DNA of 64,000 nucleotides from Halichoerus grypus (Eukaryota > Chordata > Mammalia > Carnivora > Phocidae): contig NC_135718.1 in the NCBI RefSeq assembly GCF_964656455.1, positions 23,510,449-23,574,448 of the forward strand, given 5' to 3'. A model generated the notes under the pieces. That model was not told the DNA's origin. It saw only the letters and a list, made by a program, of their open reading frames with translations, and did not search any database. Numbering within the stretch: position 1 is the first letter of the stretch; every line of letters starts with the position of its first letter. The translations under genes were made by a program, and so were the position numbers. Shown here in pieces: positions 46,188 through 57,684 of the stretch.

Positions 46188-46411
46188 TTTTTTTAAATTT
46201 TATATTTATTTACTTTTTTTTAAAGATTTTTACTTACTTATTTGACAGAGAAAGAGACAGCGAGAGGGGGAACACAAGCAGGGGGTTGTGAGAGGGAGAA
46301 GACAGGCTCCCCACTGAGCAGGGAGCCCGATGTGGGGCTCTATCCCAGGACCCAGGGATCATGACCTGAGCTGAAGGCAGACACTTAACGACTGAGCCAC
46401 CCAGGTGCCCC
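46188..46411 (-). mobile_element. Carnivore SINE, minus strand
   Basis: T-rich start, GA-rich body, 'gacctgagctgaaggcagac' and gccacccaggtgcccc. Diverged TSD: tttatatgatctgctctt (46170-46187) against tttatgagctactctt (46412-46427). It lies 152 bp from the preceding SINE, in opposite orientation. Confidence 0.93.
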
Positions 46412-46427
46412 TTTATGAGCTACTCTT

Positions 46428-47990
46428 CTTCATTAACTAGATTATCAAAGAGTTCGAGAGCCTATTCATTCATTTAATTATTCTGAACAATTTTTCTAAC
46501 TGAAAATACAGTATACACAAATGCAATGGAAATGCATTTGAAATTGTCATTATGTAGCAATGAACCATATAATTGCATAATGAAATAATTGTTATGCTAC
46601 ATACATTAATTTACTGATGAATATACGGACATTTTGTAAAGGTACACTTGTGTTTCCAGATCTTTCTCTGTGTTGCTAGTGATGTTGTAGGCTTTTTTGC
46701 CTCATCTACCAAAATTCTCTTCAGGACAAGATATGTCACATCAGCTTAGTGAAGCTCTCATGTGTCGGGATGCACAAAACTTGTGAATACATACAAACAT
46801 ACTTACTTATATAGTATTTAGGTAGTTTCATGACTTATAAACACAACTGTTAATTATATTTCATGTGATTACAATAAAAAGTATTAAGTAAGTTCTGCTT
46901 CTAATTACATGTTGTCTACCTTGTTGACTATGTCTTGTGATTATGAACTTTTGTTTTGATTGTCAATGAAAGGTCATCTATCACTTACACGTTAACATGT
47001 CTGAATATTAGAATAATGTTCCCCAGACTAGCTTCTGGCCTGTGTATTTCAAATCTTGTTTCTCTTTGACTGTGTATGTGCTTCTAGGGCCTGATATCAA
47101 AAAACATCATCCGGTGACTATAACCTCTGGCCTCTGGTGCACTCTAATGTCACACCAGAGGAACTGGTAGAATGGACAGTAGGAGTATTCCTGGAAGCCG
47201 TTCTTACATCAAGGCAGCAGTGTGATCTAGCACAATCTAATCAGCCGTAATGAAGCACAGGTAGCCGCAACCCTCCTCGACGTATCCACTAAACTAAAGC
47301 TAATTGTGTCTTCATCTCAACTTCCCTTGCTTAACCAGATCCCCAAAGGACTCATGAACACTCCAAAACCAACTGGTGGGAGCAGAAGGTAAAAGAGAGG
47401 GGAATCAGAGAGGAGAAAGACAGTGGTCTTAACCTATTATGGTTAAAATATCTTATCTTTGCAGATTTTATCAAAAAGTATATGATCATGTAAATATGTG
47501 CCCAGTTCCCCTCCCAGGGTCTTGAAAAGAGTCCATGCAGTCAGAGACTCACTTAAGCTCCGCTGGCTTCATGAGAAATTTAACTCTGCTTGTCTCAGCC
47601 ACAATACTGAGAGCAAACACCTAGTGTTCTCAGACATAGAGCACATGCTTCCTGGCCCCTGCCTTAGAAAAGGCCATTACCTTCTCACAGTTTGGCCACA
47701 GGCTGTAGAACCTGCAATAATAGCGTCTCTCAATCCAAACTTGCCTCCCAAATTCCATTTCATTGCTACTAACATGACCATCCCAGGTCCTCAACTTAGA
47801 GACACTCAGAAACCCACAAAGGCTACATGTGTGTGTTTTCCATCTCTCTTCCACATGCGTTCTCGAAGTCTGTAAGTATGATAGCTACTAAGGACTCTTT
47901 TATGACATTTGAAAAAAGACCATTAAGAAGGCTATTAACTCATTGAACACAATTTCAGGACATTTTAAGTTGGTCTATATTGGAAAAATA
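46428..47990. other. No gene recognised
   Basis: No repeat recognised. A 125-codon frame at 47498-47875 has no domain, signal peptide or family resemblance and is overlapped by a 74-codon complement frame. I do not call it a gene. Confidence 0.45.
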
Positions 47991-48000
47991 TGCTATTCAG

Positions 48001-48142
48001 CTTTTTTTAAAGATTTTATTTATTTATTTGACAGAGAGAGAGCGTGAGAGAGCACAAGCAGGGGGAGTGGGAGAGGGAGGAGCATGTGGGGCTCCCCCGA
48101 GCCAAAGGCAGATGCTTATCCGATGAGCCACCCAGGTGCCCC
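48001..48142 (-). mobile_element. Carnivore SINE with internal deletion
   Basis: T-run, aaagattttatttatttatt and GA-rich body, then the sequence jumps from 'catgtggggctcccc' to 'cgagccaaaggcag', omitting the box B part. gccacccaggtgcccc ends it. The TSD tgctattcag at 47991-48000 and 48143-48152 is perfect. Confidence 0.93.
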
Positions 48143-48169
48143 TGCTATTCAGTTTTTTTCAACAATGGT

Positions 48170-49185
48170 AAAGTATGGTAAATTATAAATTGCACTTAGA
48201 CTTCCCCTTTCTTACAAACCTGTGTTTGTCAAAAGATACCATTAAAAAAACAAAAAAGCAAGCCACATGCTGGGAAAAAATATTCACAATAAACATACCT
48301 GATAAAGCACATATATCCAAAATAGATGAAGACTATTAAAACTCAATAATAAGAATACAAACAACCCAATTGTTTAAAAGGAGAAAAAACATATTTGAAC
48401 AAACACTTAACAAAAGCAGGTATACAAATGGCCAATCAGCACATTAAAAAGACCAGTCAACTGGGAACTGCTAATTACAACCACAATGAGATACTATACA
48501 TACTTCCCAGAATGGCTAACAGTAAAAATGATAATCAATGCCAATTGGCAAGGATGTGGAGCAACTAGGACTCTCATATATTGTCACTGAGTGTGTAAAA
48601 GGATATAAACACTTTGGTTAAAAAAAATCTAGCAGTTCCCTATATACCTAAGCATGTCTATCCTATGGCCCAGGCATTCTCCTTCTAGGTATGTCCACAC
48701 CAAGACTTTCACAAGGACGTTCAAACAAAACAAAACAAAACCACCTTTGAAAATAACCGAAAGCTGCAAACAATCCAAATGCCTATCAGTGAGCATAAAC
48801 AAAGTATGATACATAATTGGTTACAATTCAGCAATAAAAATCAATCAACTAATGATTCCTGCAATAACATGCATGAATCTGTTAAGCCAGTTTGTTGAGT
48901 GAATGAAGCCAGACACAAGAGTTGGCACACTAAGCCTCCATCTAAAGGAAGTTTAAGAACAGGCAGAATACTCAGTTATGATAGAAATCAGAACAATAGT
49001 TGTCATGGAAGTGGTGGGTAGCAGTTGAATAAAAATGTGCATGAGGGAACTTTCAGGTGTGACGGGTATTTATTGCATTTTTATTTGGGTGGTGGTCACA
49101 AGGATGCATACATTTGTCACAACTTAAACTAAATGCCTAAGATCTGTGCTTTTTATTACATATGCAGTAATGCCTTAATACAGAA
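48170..49185 (+). mobile_element. L1M-type LINE: ORF2 C-terminal part and 3' UTR
   Basis: 'aaaagataccattaaaaaaa', 'gccacatgctgggaaaaaat', 'gccaatcagcacattaaaaa', 'caaggatgtggagcaactag', 'gttggcacactaagcctcca' and 'ggtggtggtcacaaggatgc' follow the late L1 ORF2 and its end. Stops are frequent, so it is a fossil. Confidence 0.9.
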
Positions 49186-49854
49186 CAAATGCATCTGGGG
49201 CTGGCCAGCCTAAAGAGGTCTTAGTCTCCTTGCATTCACCAACAAATGCATTGATGTCTTTGAGACAGGAGTCTGCTAGTAAGAGGAAAGACTTCAGTTT
49301 ACATTTTCACAGGCACATAAATAGTAGGAAGTCTAGTATTTATTTTACAAGCTTAAATTTATAATGGTAAAATATTTGTCCTCTAAACTATGATATTTAG
49401 AGTGACACCTATCAACAATCCCTCAGTTCTGTTCTACTAGATTTTCTAATCTTCAAGGGGAAAAAAGGGAATAAATAACCACTAGGACACAGCATTATGA
49501 ATCAGGACCTCATTATCTCTCCAGAAGGGATATCATGGGAAAGAACAAAAAAGAGAAAATGGCAGAGAAAAATTCACATCTTTAAAAATGTCACAAAAGA
49601 CTAAAATACTCTTAAAGCCTTACACAGCTATCTTACCTCAATAGCCAGGATTACTTTAATCAGAGGATTTCCTACTTTGTCATTATTATGAAGAATTTAT
49701 TAATGGAGGGGTCTCTGAGTTGCCAATCATATCCCTTTTCCTTAAGAGATTTTACTTGTTATGGAATTGTCTTTACTTCTAGAAAAGCTGTACCGGAGAA
49801 TGACATTTACAAATGCAAGTAAAATCAGACCTGCCCCTATAAAAATGGGAATTG
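49186..49854. other. No gene or repeat recognised
   Basis: Nothing identifiable. Confidence 0.5.
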
Positions 49855-49864
49855 ATGAGCTCTA

Positions 49865-50082
49865 ATTTTAAAGATTTATTTATTTATTTTGAGGGGGGCA
49901 GAGAGAGAGAGAGAGAGAGCTCAGCACAGGAGCAGGGGAAGGGGTAGAGGGAGAGAACTTCCAGCAGACTCCCCAACAGAGTGTGGAGCCTGACACAGGG
50001 CTCGATCTCACAACCCTGAGATCACGACCTGAGCCAAAACCAACAGTCAGACGCTCAACCAACTGAGCCACCCAGGCACCCC
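49865..50082 (-). mobile_element. Carnivore SINE, minus strand
   Basis: aaagatttatttatttattt, GA repeat, 'ggctcgatctcacaaccctg', 'gacctgagccaaaaccaaca' and gccacccaggcacccc. The TSD atgagctcta is at 49855-49864 and 50083-50092. Confidence 0.95.
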
Positions 50083-50092
50083 ATGAGCTCTA

Positions 50093-52914
50093 TATTTTAA
50101 AATTCCTCTCTGGACAGAAAAATCTAACTGAAATTAGTGATTCAGGCCTTGGTTTGGAAGCTATTAACAAAACCATGAAAGAATAGAAGACTATTAACAC
50201 TGATGTTTAGAGAAGCAATTCTAAGTTGCTTTTATATTTTGTTAGATTGATTAAAAAAATAAAAACATTGGCATATATTTCCATATCTATTTCCAGAGAA
50301 TTTCAGATCAATTTAAATTTATTTTATATTTTGCAAACATAAATTATATTTCTCTCTGACCACTAACCGAGAAACACAAAAATCTTGGTTTGTTTAATAG
50401 ACAAAGACAACTGAAACCAGATCAGTGATTTATAAACTTCAGATTAAAAATTGTTCCAAAAAGTCTCTTAAAATATTTATGAAAAAAAACTCTACATTCA
50501 TCTGAGTTATTAATCAATATTTGTCATAAGAATTTGATTTTACTAGCCAAAACTTTGGAAATAATTAGACCTCCATAATGTCATTGTCCAGTTCTAATGA
50601 GCTCAAACATATAGGAAAGACTGCTTAGTCCTTAAAAATGGGAGCATAGTTAAAGGCACTTTCTTCTTCTATAAATATATTTCATATATAAATCTCAATA
50701 AATCTTTAAAATAAAATAAAACAGACAGTGGGAAGGGGACTTACATTTATATTCTCTAAATGGGGATATTTGTACATATTTTATTTATACTTATTTTGTA
50801 AATTAACTTTCATTTAAGATCATCGTGTTGCTTTCTCCAGAAAATTCAAAGTGCGCAGCGAACAAGAAAGCTTAAGACCATGCTGATTTAATATAAAATT
50901 TTTATGAAGCATCTACTAGGCAAAAAGAAAAAAAAGACAGAATACTGACATTAGTGGAAAATATTAAATGATTCAAGATTATGCAAAATATCTCCTATAT
51001 TCTTTTAAATCTTGTAAGTTAGATTCTTTTTAGTCATAGGATTCTGTAAAGAAATCACTTACTGTTCAAACAGCAACAAAGACACCGTTGGTGTTGGTAT
51101 TTAAGTATAACAGCTCCTGATGTGCGAGAAACACAGATTCCTAAGACTGTCACCTGTGATGGATGGGGCTGCAGTAGCCCTGGAAGGTGAAGGACTCGCT
51201 TCCATAGTAATTTGGGGATGTAAACACCGTGAGGACACCAATAATTATAAGGATCGTGGAGAACACGGACTTCATTCCGAAAGCAGTTGCTTTGTAAGTC
51301 GTAAAAACAAAGTGGTAAGCCACAAAAGGCAGAAGGTGTCCACAGTGGTGTTTAAAGAGATCCTTATCTCCTCCAGAAAGAGGGCAGATCAGGCTGAAAT
51401 TCATGCGCAGGACACCAGGTGTGTGTGGCAGTGTTGCACAAAGACTAAGCATATAATCTTAACAGGCCTCTTATGTTAAAGTTAGAGCTCTTAGAGTAGG
51501 TCACAGGACCCAAGGTCTGAGTTGAGGACACTGGAGTGACAAACCTGAGCATCTTGAATCCTACCTAGATGGTTCTGAACACAGGGAACTGGCAGAAGCA
51601 ACCTTCATCTTCTTGCCCGCAGAAAACAGCCTTATTTCACCTGGAAGGTTTGCAAAAGACCACACTTGAAGCAGCTTGCTTTCAAGATGATGCTTATTCT
51701 ACGCTGACACTACTCAAGGCCCTCAGATCAATAATCGTGGACAGGTTTCAACATAATCTGAACAGGAAATTATAGTCCCTACCTGGAGCAAAAATTGCTT
51801 GCTCCCCAAAAGCACTGAAGAACCTGGCTGGTGTAGACAGGAAGGAATCAGAGGGACATGTGGGAGTGATCAAGGGTGAAGAGGGGAGAGTATTACATGG
51901 GAGCATTCTTCCGTGACTCGGGATTTCATGTCATAGCAAAGACACCTGGAGCCTATCCTAATGTGCTGTGGGAATGTTGGCTCATACAGTAAATGAGTAG
52001 AGACTCTGAAACAGCCTTGGCAGAGTATGAGGAACGAAGGGGTCAGAAAGCATAGGGGGGTGGGATTAGAATGGATTACCATTACCCAAAAACAGAAACA
52101 AACACTTGGCAAAATTTTCTAGAACACTGACGTTTGTACCTATTCTCACTCACTGAAAGAAATCCAAAGAGGATTTTTGCTTTTAGGAAAAAAGCTGTTA
52201 CCATACTAATATAGGTTTCTCATCAAAAAGAAGTAGTATAACATGAACTTCCAGAAAGTGGAGATACCTATATATAAAAGGCAATTTATTATAGAAATTG
52301 GTTCCTGTGATTTGAGAGGCCAAAATGTCCCATACTGCAATTAACAAACTGGAAAACCAGGAAAGCTGGTGGTAAAATTCAGTCTGAGTTCAAAGGCCCG
52401 AGAACCAGAAGCTCTGCTATCCCAGAGCAGGAAAAGGTGGACATCTCAGATCAAGAAGGAACAGAGAATTAGCCCTTCTTTTGCCTTCTCACTCCATTTG
52501 GGCTCTCAAAACAAAGTGGATGATGCCCACTCATTTTGGTTAGGGTGGATCTTTACTCAATCTACTGAATCAAATGCTCATCTCTTCCAGAAACACCATT
52601 ACAGACACACACAGAAATAATGTGTTGCCAACTATCTGGGCATCCCTTAGCCAAATCAACATGACACATAAAATTAACCACCACAGTGGGGAAACACAGG
52701 CATCTAACATGGAAGATTTTAACAGTTTGTGCATCTAGAATGTGTAAGAATTTAATGGGTAGAGATGAGAGGAGAATAGTCTAGTTGTTTCTCTCTTGCT
52801 TGAAGGCACAACAGAACGAACTCCACAATTCCAACATGGTTGTCGTAAGTGATACAATTGATTAGTTCTTAAGTTAGAGAACTAAATTTGGACCAAATTA
52901 GAAAGTGGTAGTGG
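50093..52914. other. No established gene; one exon-like frame on minus strand
   Basis: No repeat recognised over 2.8 kb. At 51154-51275 (minus) a 40-codon segment resembles a signal-peptide first exon ending at a GTGACAG donor; see the findings. Larger overlapping frames (51120-51479 plus, 51150-51452 minus) have no recognised domain. Others at 51569-51775, 51870-52112 and 52369-52620 are equally featureless. Confidence 0.4.
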
Positions 52915-53125
52915 TGGTTTTAGAAATTTATTCTCAAGCCGAAATAAATCTATCAAAGATTTTGGGGCAAGGAACAACATTAGCAGAATGTTTGGGAAGA
53001 TTCATTTGGCAATGATATATATTGAAAGGGTAGATCTTAGAGATAGGAAGAGTATAAAGTTAGCTTTTGGAAAAGTCCAGGCTTGAGGCATCCAGATCCT
53101 GAATTAGAATTGAAAGTGTGAAAAA
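52915..53125 (-). mobile_element. LINE-2 fragment
   Basis: 'gaacaacattagcagaatgt', 'aagattcatttggcaatgat', 'aaaagtccaggcttgaggca' and 'cctgaattagaattgaaagt' parallel the reversed L2 segment around 'ggatcactctggctgc... caataatccaggcgagagatg'. Confidence 0.6.
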
Positions 53126-53130
53126 TAGCA

Positions 53131-53153
53131 AAAAAAAAAAAAAAAAAAAAAAA
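53131..53153. repeat. Poly-A run
   Basis: Uninterrupted run of A residues, about 23 bases. Confidence 0.95.
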
Positions 53154-55424
53154 TTAAACCATACATTCATTTTAAATAAACTAGTTTCCAATGGACTATA
53201 ACTATATTTAAGACACGGTGCAAACTACTAAGGTACTGTAAGCTGTGCTCCAGATTTCACACAGATAAATCTATTTGTATGTAGATGTAGTTGTTTATAT
53301 TGAGAGGTAATTTTTTTAAATGTATTTAGTGAGCTTTTATCCCTCATTGTGTAAAACAACCCTTCAAATTATATTTAGTGGTAAATGCATTATGACATTT
53401 ATCCCTAATTCCCCTGCATTCATTCTCTAACCTTGAGGTAAATCCAGTAGTGTCCTTCAATGCTCAGATCTGGAGATTTGGGATCCACTTAGAAACTGGA
53501 AATTCATGAAACATTTGCATTCCGTGCTCATGGTAGTATATCAAGCAATTTTAAAGATCACCTTTCTGAAAGGTATATCAGTCTTAACATAAAGAAGCAC
53601 CAAATAAGTGAAAACATACTAGCACCAGGTTTTGAGAGTTCCTAAATTGCTCTGATTTTTTAAAGTAATTAATATTGGACCCAGACTACAAATGTTTGAT
53701 AGAGGGTAAATGAATAGGCCAACTGATAAAAGACAAGATAAGAAAACAAAGTATTATGGAATGGATGACCATGTTTTTTTAAGCCATGCCTTCCTTAAAA
53801 CAATAAAGCAATTTGTTGTCTCGGAGTGTTCTGTGGTTCATTTTGATGGCATGAAATCTACAGTAATTGACACTTACTGATTTCAGATCTGAAAGTCCTT
53901 ATAACCCAATGTCACCTCCGCTTCCTTTGTCATCTGCTCCTGTCCAAAAAGGAGTCACCGTACGTGGTCTGAGATCATCATTCTTAGAAAGCCCTGCTTG
54001 TAAGGTTGGCCCTTGGCTGGACCTGAGAACTTGGCTTTGGGAGTTTTCCCCATCAAGAGCTAACTGATAAAAGTGGATCATATGCCAGGCTGTTTGTGGA
54101 AAAAATATGGGTTTTGATGAACACTTGCTTTATTTCTGGGAGTCTGGAATTTGGTACATGCTAATCAGATGGTGCTTATGTGACCAGCCTCCAATAAAAA
54201 ACAAAACAAAACAACAACAACAACAAACAAAAACACAAACAAACCTTGGGTGCTTATTCTCTAGTGGGATTTCCTGGGCAAAAACATCACACACATGTTG
54301 CTGTATTTTCACTGCTGGGGAGGAGTATGCTTTTGTGACCTTTCCCCAGGAGGAATAGAACATAAGGAAGCCTGCACATGAATTTTTCCAGATTCTGCCT
54401 ATGTTTTTTCCCTTTATGAAACGGATGCATATGCTGGCTACTACACTGTTATGGTACATCTTAGCCATGAGTACAACAATATGCTAAGTCCAAGAGTCCT
54501 TTCCAACCACTCTCCAAATGTGATTGTGGTCTGGTCTTAGAGACCCCCAACCCAGCCCCATTCTTCTCAAAGATTTCGTGAGTCTGGGCAAGAACATCCC
54601 ATCATCTGTTTAAGTAAGAAATAGCACTTTTGCATCCAGTTGAAGATCAATTCCCCACCCCCTCTTTACCCCCCAGTGGAAAGATAGATACCTCCTAAAG
54701 AAAAATAAAACAACTTCAGCCAAAAGTAGAGGATTTCTTTTTCTACCTATTTGGGAAGAATGCTATCATTGTTCGCACACAAATGTGTAATTGCTTCAAT
54801 AATCTTCCTTGGCAATCTGCGGCCACGGTGCCTAGAGTTCATTACAGGCTGTGAAGTTTCCTTTCATTTGTTTTCAATGTGCTGCTTTTTGATTTCCCCT
54901 ATTGAATGAGTGCCCTCTCGTTGTTCTGTGGTGGGAAAGGGTAAACAAAAATGCCACTGGCCTTCCTCAAACCATCCATCATGCTTTACCACCTGTATCA
55001 TAATTCTTCCTTATGTTCAGTACTGCTGAATAGTACTCAGTTCCCTGCCCAGAGAAACCTACATTTCTCTTCTTCCCTGAATGGCATGACTCGAGATGTG
55101 ACAAGCTTTTCTCCGGTCAGCGTTTGGGTGGCTTTAGCCTAAGCTTTTCGAACAAGTGTGGGTACTACCAGCAAACAAGCAAAGCATGAAACTACCAAGG
55201 TGCCCTATTAAGGTTGAAACCACTTTCTACCTTTCTCTCTACCCCACATTGAACTGGAATCAATTTCTTTACCACAGATAACCTAAAACAGAGATCTCCC
55301 TCCAGAGCTCTCAGCAGGAGTAACCAACAAAACACAGAAGTCCTTCATTTCTACTCCATTTTGCTACTCCCATGAGTAGAAGCTTATTACATTTTCTAAA
55401 CAAAGGGTGGCTCTATTCAGTAAT
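53154..55424. other. No gene; possible conserved block at 54770-54960
   Basis: An AAC/AAAAC low-complexity tract lies at 54196-54243. The 112-codon complement frame 54130-54468 crosses that tract and is not recognised. Segment 54770-54960 is complex, repeat-free sequence. Confidence 0.4.
54196..54243. repeat. (CAAAA)n/(CAA)n tract
   Basis: aaaacaaaacaaaacaacaa followed by further CAA and CAAA units. Confidence 0.9.
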
Positions 55425-55483
55425 TGTCAAATGTCTATGTATCAGAAACTACTAGTAAATTTTAAAAATATACATTCTTAGGA
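55425..55483 (+). mobile_element. MER5-like DNA transposon, first part
   Basis: 'gtcaaatgtctatgtatcag' and 'aactactagtaaattttaaa' precede the SINE. The element resumes at 55757. Orientation label is uncertain. Confidence 0.45.
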
Positions 55484-55674
55484 TGCGCCTGGGTGGCTCA
55501 TTCGGTTAAGTATCCAACTCTTGGTTTCAGCTCAGGTCATGATCTCAGGGTACTGAGATCAGGCTCCACGCTCAGTGGGGAGTCTGCTTGAAGATTCTCT
55601 CCCTCTGCCCCTTCCTCCCCTCTCTCTCTGCCCCTTCCTCCCCTCTCTCTCTCTAATAAATAAATAAATCTTAA
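55484..55674 (+). mobile_element. Carnivore SINE with 23-bp internal tandem duplication
   Basis: tgcgcctgggtggctcattc, 'caactcttggtttcagctca', body, AATAAATAAATAAATCTT. Within the CT-rich part a 23-bp unit beginning tctgccccttcctccc is present twice (55604 and 55627). The TSD acattcttagga lies at 55472-55483 and, beyond the microsatellite, at 55757-55768. Confidence 0.95.
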
Positions 55675-55756
55675 AATATATATATATGTAATATATAAAT
55701 ATCTATATCTATCTATCGATCGATCGATCTATCTATCTATCTACACACACACACAC
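55675..55756. repeat. Compound microsatellite in the SINE tail
   Basis: (TA)n, then (TATC)n with a (GATC)n core (atcgatcgatcgatc at 55716-55730), then (CA)n. It is enclosed by the SINE's TSD, so it grew from the SINE tail. Confidence 0.95.
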
Positions 55757-55850
55757 ACATTCTTAGGACACAGCCCCCTGAGATTCTGCCTTTGTAAATC
55801 TAAGGAGATCCAGGAATCCATATTTTTTAAGTTCCCCTGATAATGCTTTA
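55757..55850 (+). mobile_element. MER5-like DNA transposon, second part
   Basis: 'ccccctgagattctgccttt', 'ccaggaatccatatttttta' and 'agttcccctgataatgct' resemble the MER5A segment (…cagagattctgattc…aggaatctgcatttt…caagttccccaggtgat). Confidence 0.6.
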
Positions 55851-56917
55851 TACAGAGGGATATGATGAGAATATAAAAAATCTTAACTGTAATTTTGGAA
55901 AATGTCAGAAGAGCAACATTTCAATGTATTTTGCTCCCTATCACATGATTATCTAAAAGAGATAAAACAGAGAGGCAGTGAGCAAGCTGATTCGCCATAG
56001 CTTTTAAACCCAAGAGCTTTCAACAATCTACATGCAGCAGAAAGACACAGGAAAAAGAAATGAACTGACCTTTTGGGGGAATTGTCTGTTCTTCTCCTTT
56101 TCCTCCCATTCTTCTGTGAATCTGCATAGATTTTCATAATCTTCTAGCCTCTAGAAGCAGTTTCTTTTTTTTCTTCCAAGCATCAGAGATAAACACAGTT
56201 TGGTGAGGCTTGGTGGTAAGAACCTGGAACAGCTGAGTCCTCTAAGGACTTAACCCAAGAAATAAAGAAGGGGCATAGAGAAATTAAATCTATTTGCCTG
56301 CTTGGTTGGTGGCTTTTATGATTAAGGAGAACATGCAATGCACAAAACTCTTAGGTAATTATCATGTGTAAAAACAGATCAGACTAATCCATCCTGGGCT
56401 ACACATGATTTGATGAACATTTTTTATAAAATACTTCAGCTATATTGATTTGAGACCCTTAAAACACCAACACTTTACGAGTTGCTGGTGGTTCTTTAAA
56501 TGGGGAGGAAGTCTGCTTTTTTCACTTTTCCACCTGGCCGCCTAATGTGTCAAGACAGCTGCCCAGGATACACCTCATTTAATTGCAATTGTTGTGGGTA
56601 AGTTTATGATTCTCTTGGAAATGGGGAGCCATCGTTTAGAGTCTTATTTGCTTCTCTCTCTTGGACACTCTTGGTAACTTTTACTTGTGCTTTATTGTTT
56701 ATTTTATTTTTCTCCTTATGCATGCCATAGTGGCACTTTTCTCTCTCATTCTAACATCTTTTTTTTTTTTTTCCTTTCCCCACCAGCTAGCCTTCTGACT
56801 TTGCCTGCAGTATGAGGATAAGGGAAAGGGCTGTCTCGATCATTTGGTCCAGCTGCAGACCTGATTCAGATATTCATTGCATACTATCTGTGACATTGTG
56901 GTTTATAATAAATATAT
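55851..56917. other. No gene or repeat recognised
   Basis: T-runs at 56165-56173 and 56759-56772. Otherwise nothing identifiable. Confidence 0.5.
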
Positions 56918-57684
56918 ATTTGGTCTTTGTCTCCATTTCTGGCACAGATCTCCTGAAACTCTTGGAATTTCCCAAGGGCTGAGAGTGTTAAAGGTATCCT
57001 TTGCTATGTTAATGATGTGACTTTCAAAATGCACCTGAGGATGGGGGCCTGTTGCAGGGAGAACTAACCCTGTATTTAGAGGGTTGGAACTTTCAGTCCT
57101 ACCCCCTGATTTCTGGGGGAGGGGAGAGAGGCTGAGGTTGAGTTTAATTACCAATGGCCAACGGTTTAATTAATCATGCCTATGAATGAAGCCTCCATAA
57201 AATCCCAGAAGGAAGAATTAGGAGAGCTTCATTAGGTGAACATGTGCAGAATGAGGGAGAGTGGAAACTTCAAGGAGAGCATGGTAACTGCCCCTCCCCG
57301 TATATCTTGCCCTAGCATCTCTTCCATCTGGCTGTTCCTGGGTTATATCCTTTTACGATAAACCAGTGATCTAGTAAGTAAAATGTTTCTGTGACTTCTG
57401 TGGGACACTCTAGCCAATTAAACAAACCCAAGGAGGTGGTTGTTGGAACCTCCAATCTATAACCAGTTGGTCAGAAGCACAGAGGACTTAACTGAACTTG
57501 CAACTGGTATCTGAAGTGGGGTGGGTAGGCAGTTTCCTAGGACTGAGCCCTAAACCCATGGGATTTGACGCTATGTCCAGGTAGATGGAGTCAGAATGGA
57601 ATTCAGTTATAGGACACCCAGCTGATATTGGAGAATTGCTTGTTGGTGTGGGGAAACCCACCCCCACTCCCTCCTGCCACATGT
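56918..57684 (+). mobile_element. Long ancient solo LTR (ERVL-like)
   Basis: From 'ggtctttgtctccatttctg' through 'ccaatggccaacggtttaat', 'gaatgaagcctccataaaat', 'catctggctgttcctgggtt', 'gataaaccagtgatctagta', 'gtcagaagcacagaggactt', 'tttgacgctatgtccaggta' to 'ggagaattgcttgttggtgt'. This order is that of a common ancient mammalian LTR, which I cannot name with certainty. The CATAAAA at 57195 may be its TATA-type box. Confidence 0.65.

Noticed and set aside
47498..47875. 125-codon plus frame
   Set aside because: No recognised domain, signal peptide or splice context, and a long complement frame overlaps it; consistent with chance in a less AT-rich patch.
51120..51479. 119-codon plus frame
   Set aside because: No recognised domain; it is the antisense of the exon-like minus frame and has no supporting context.
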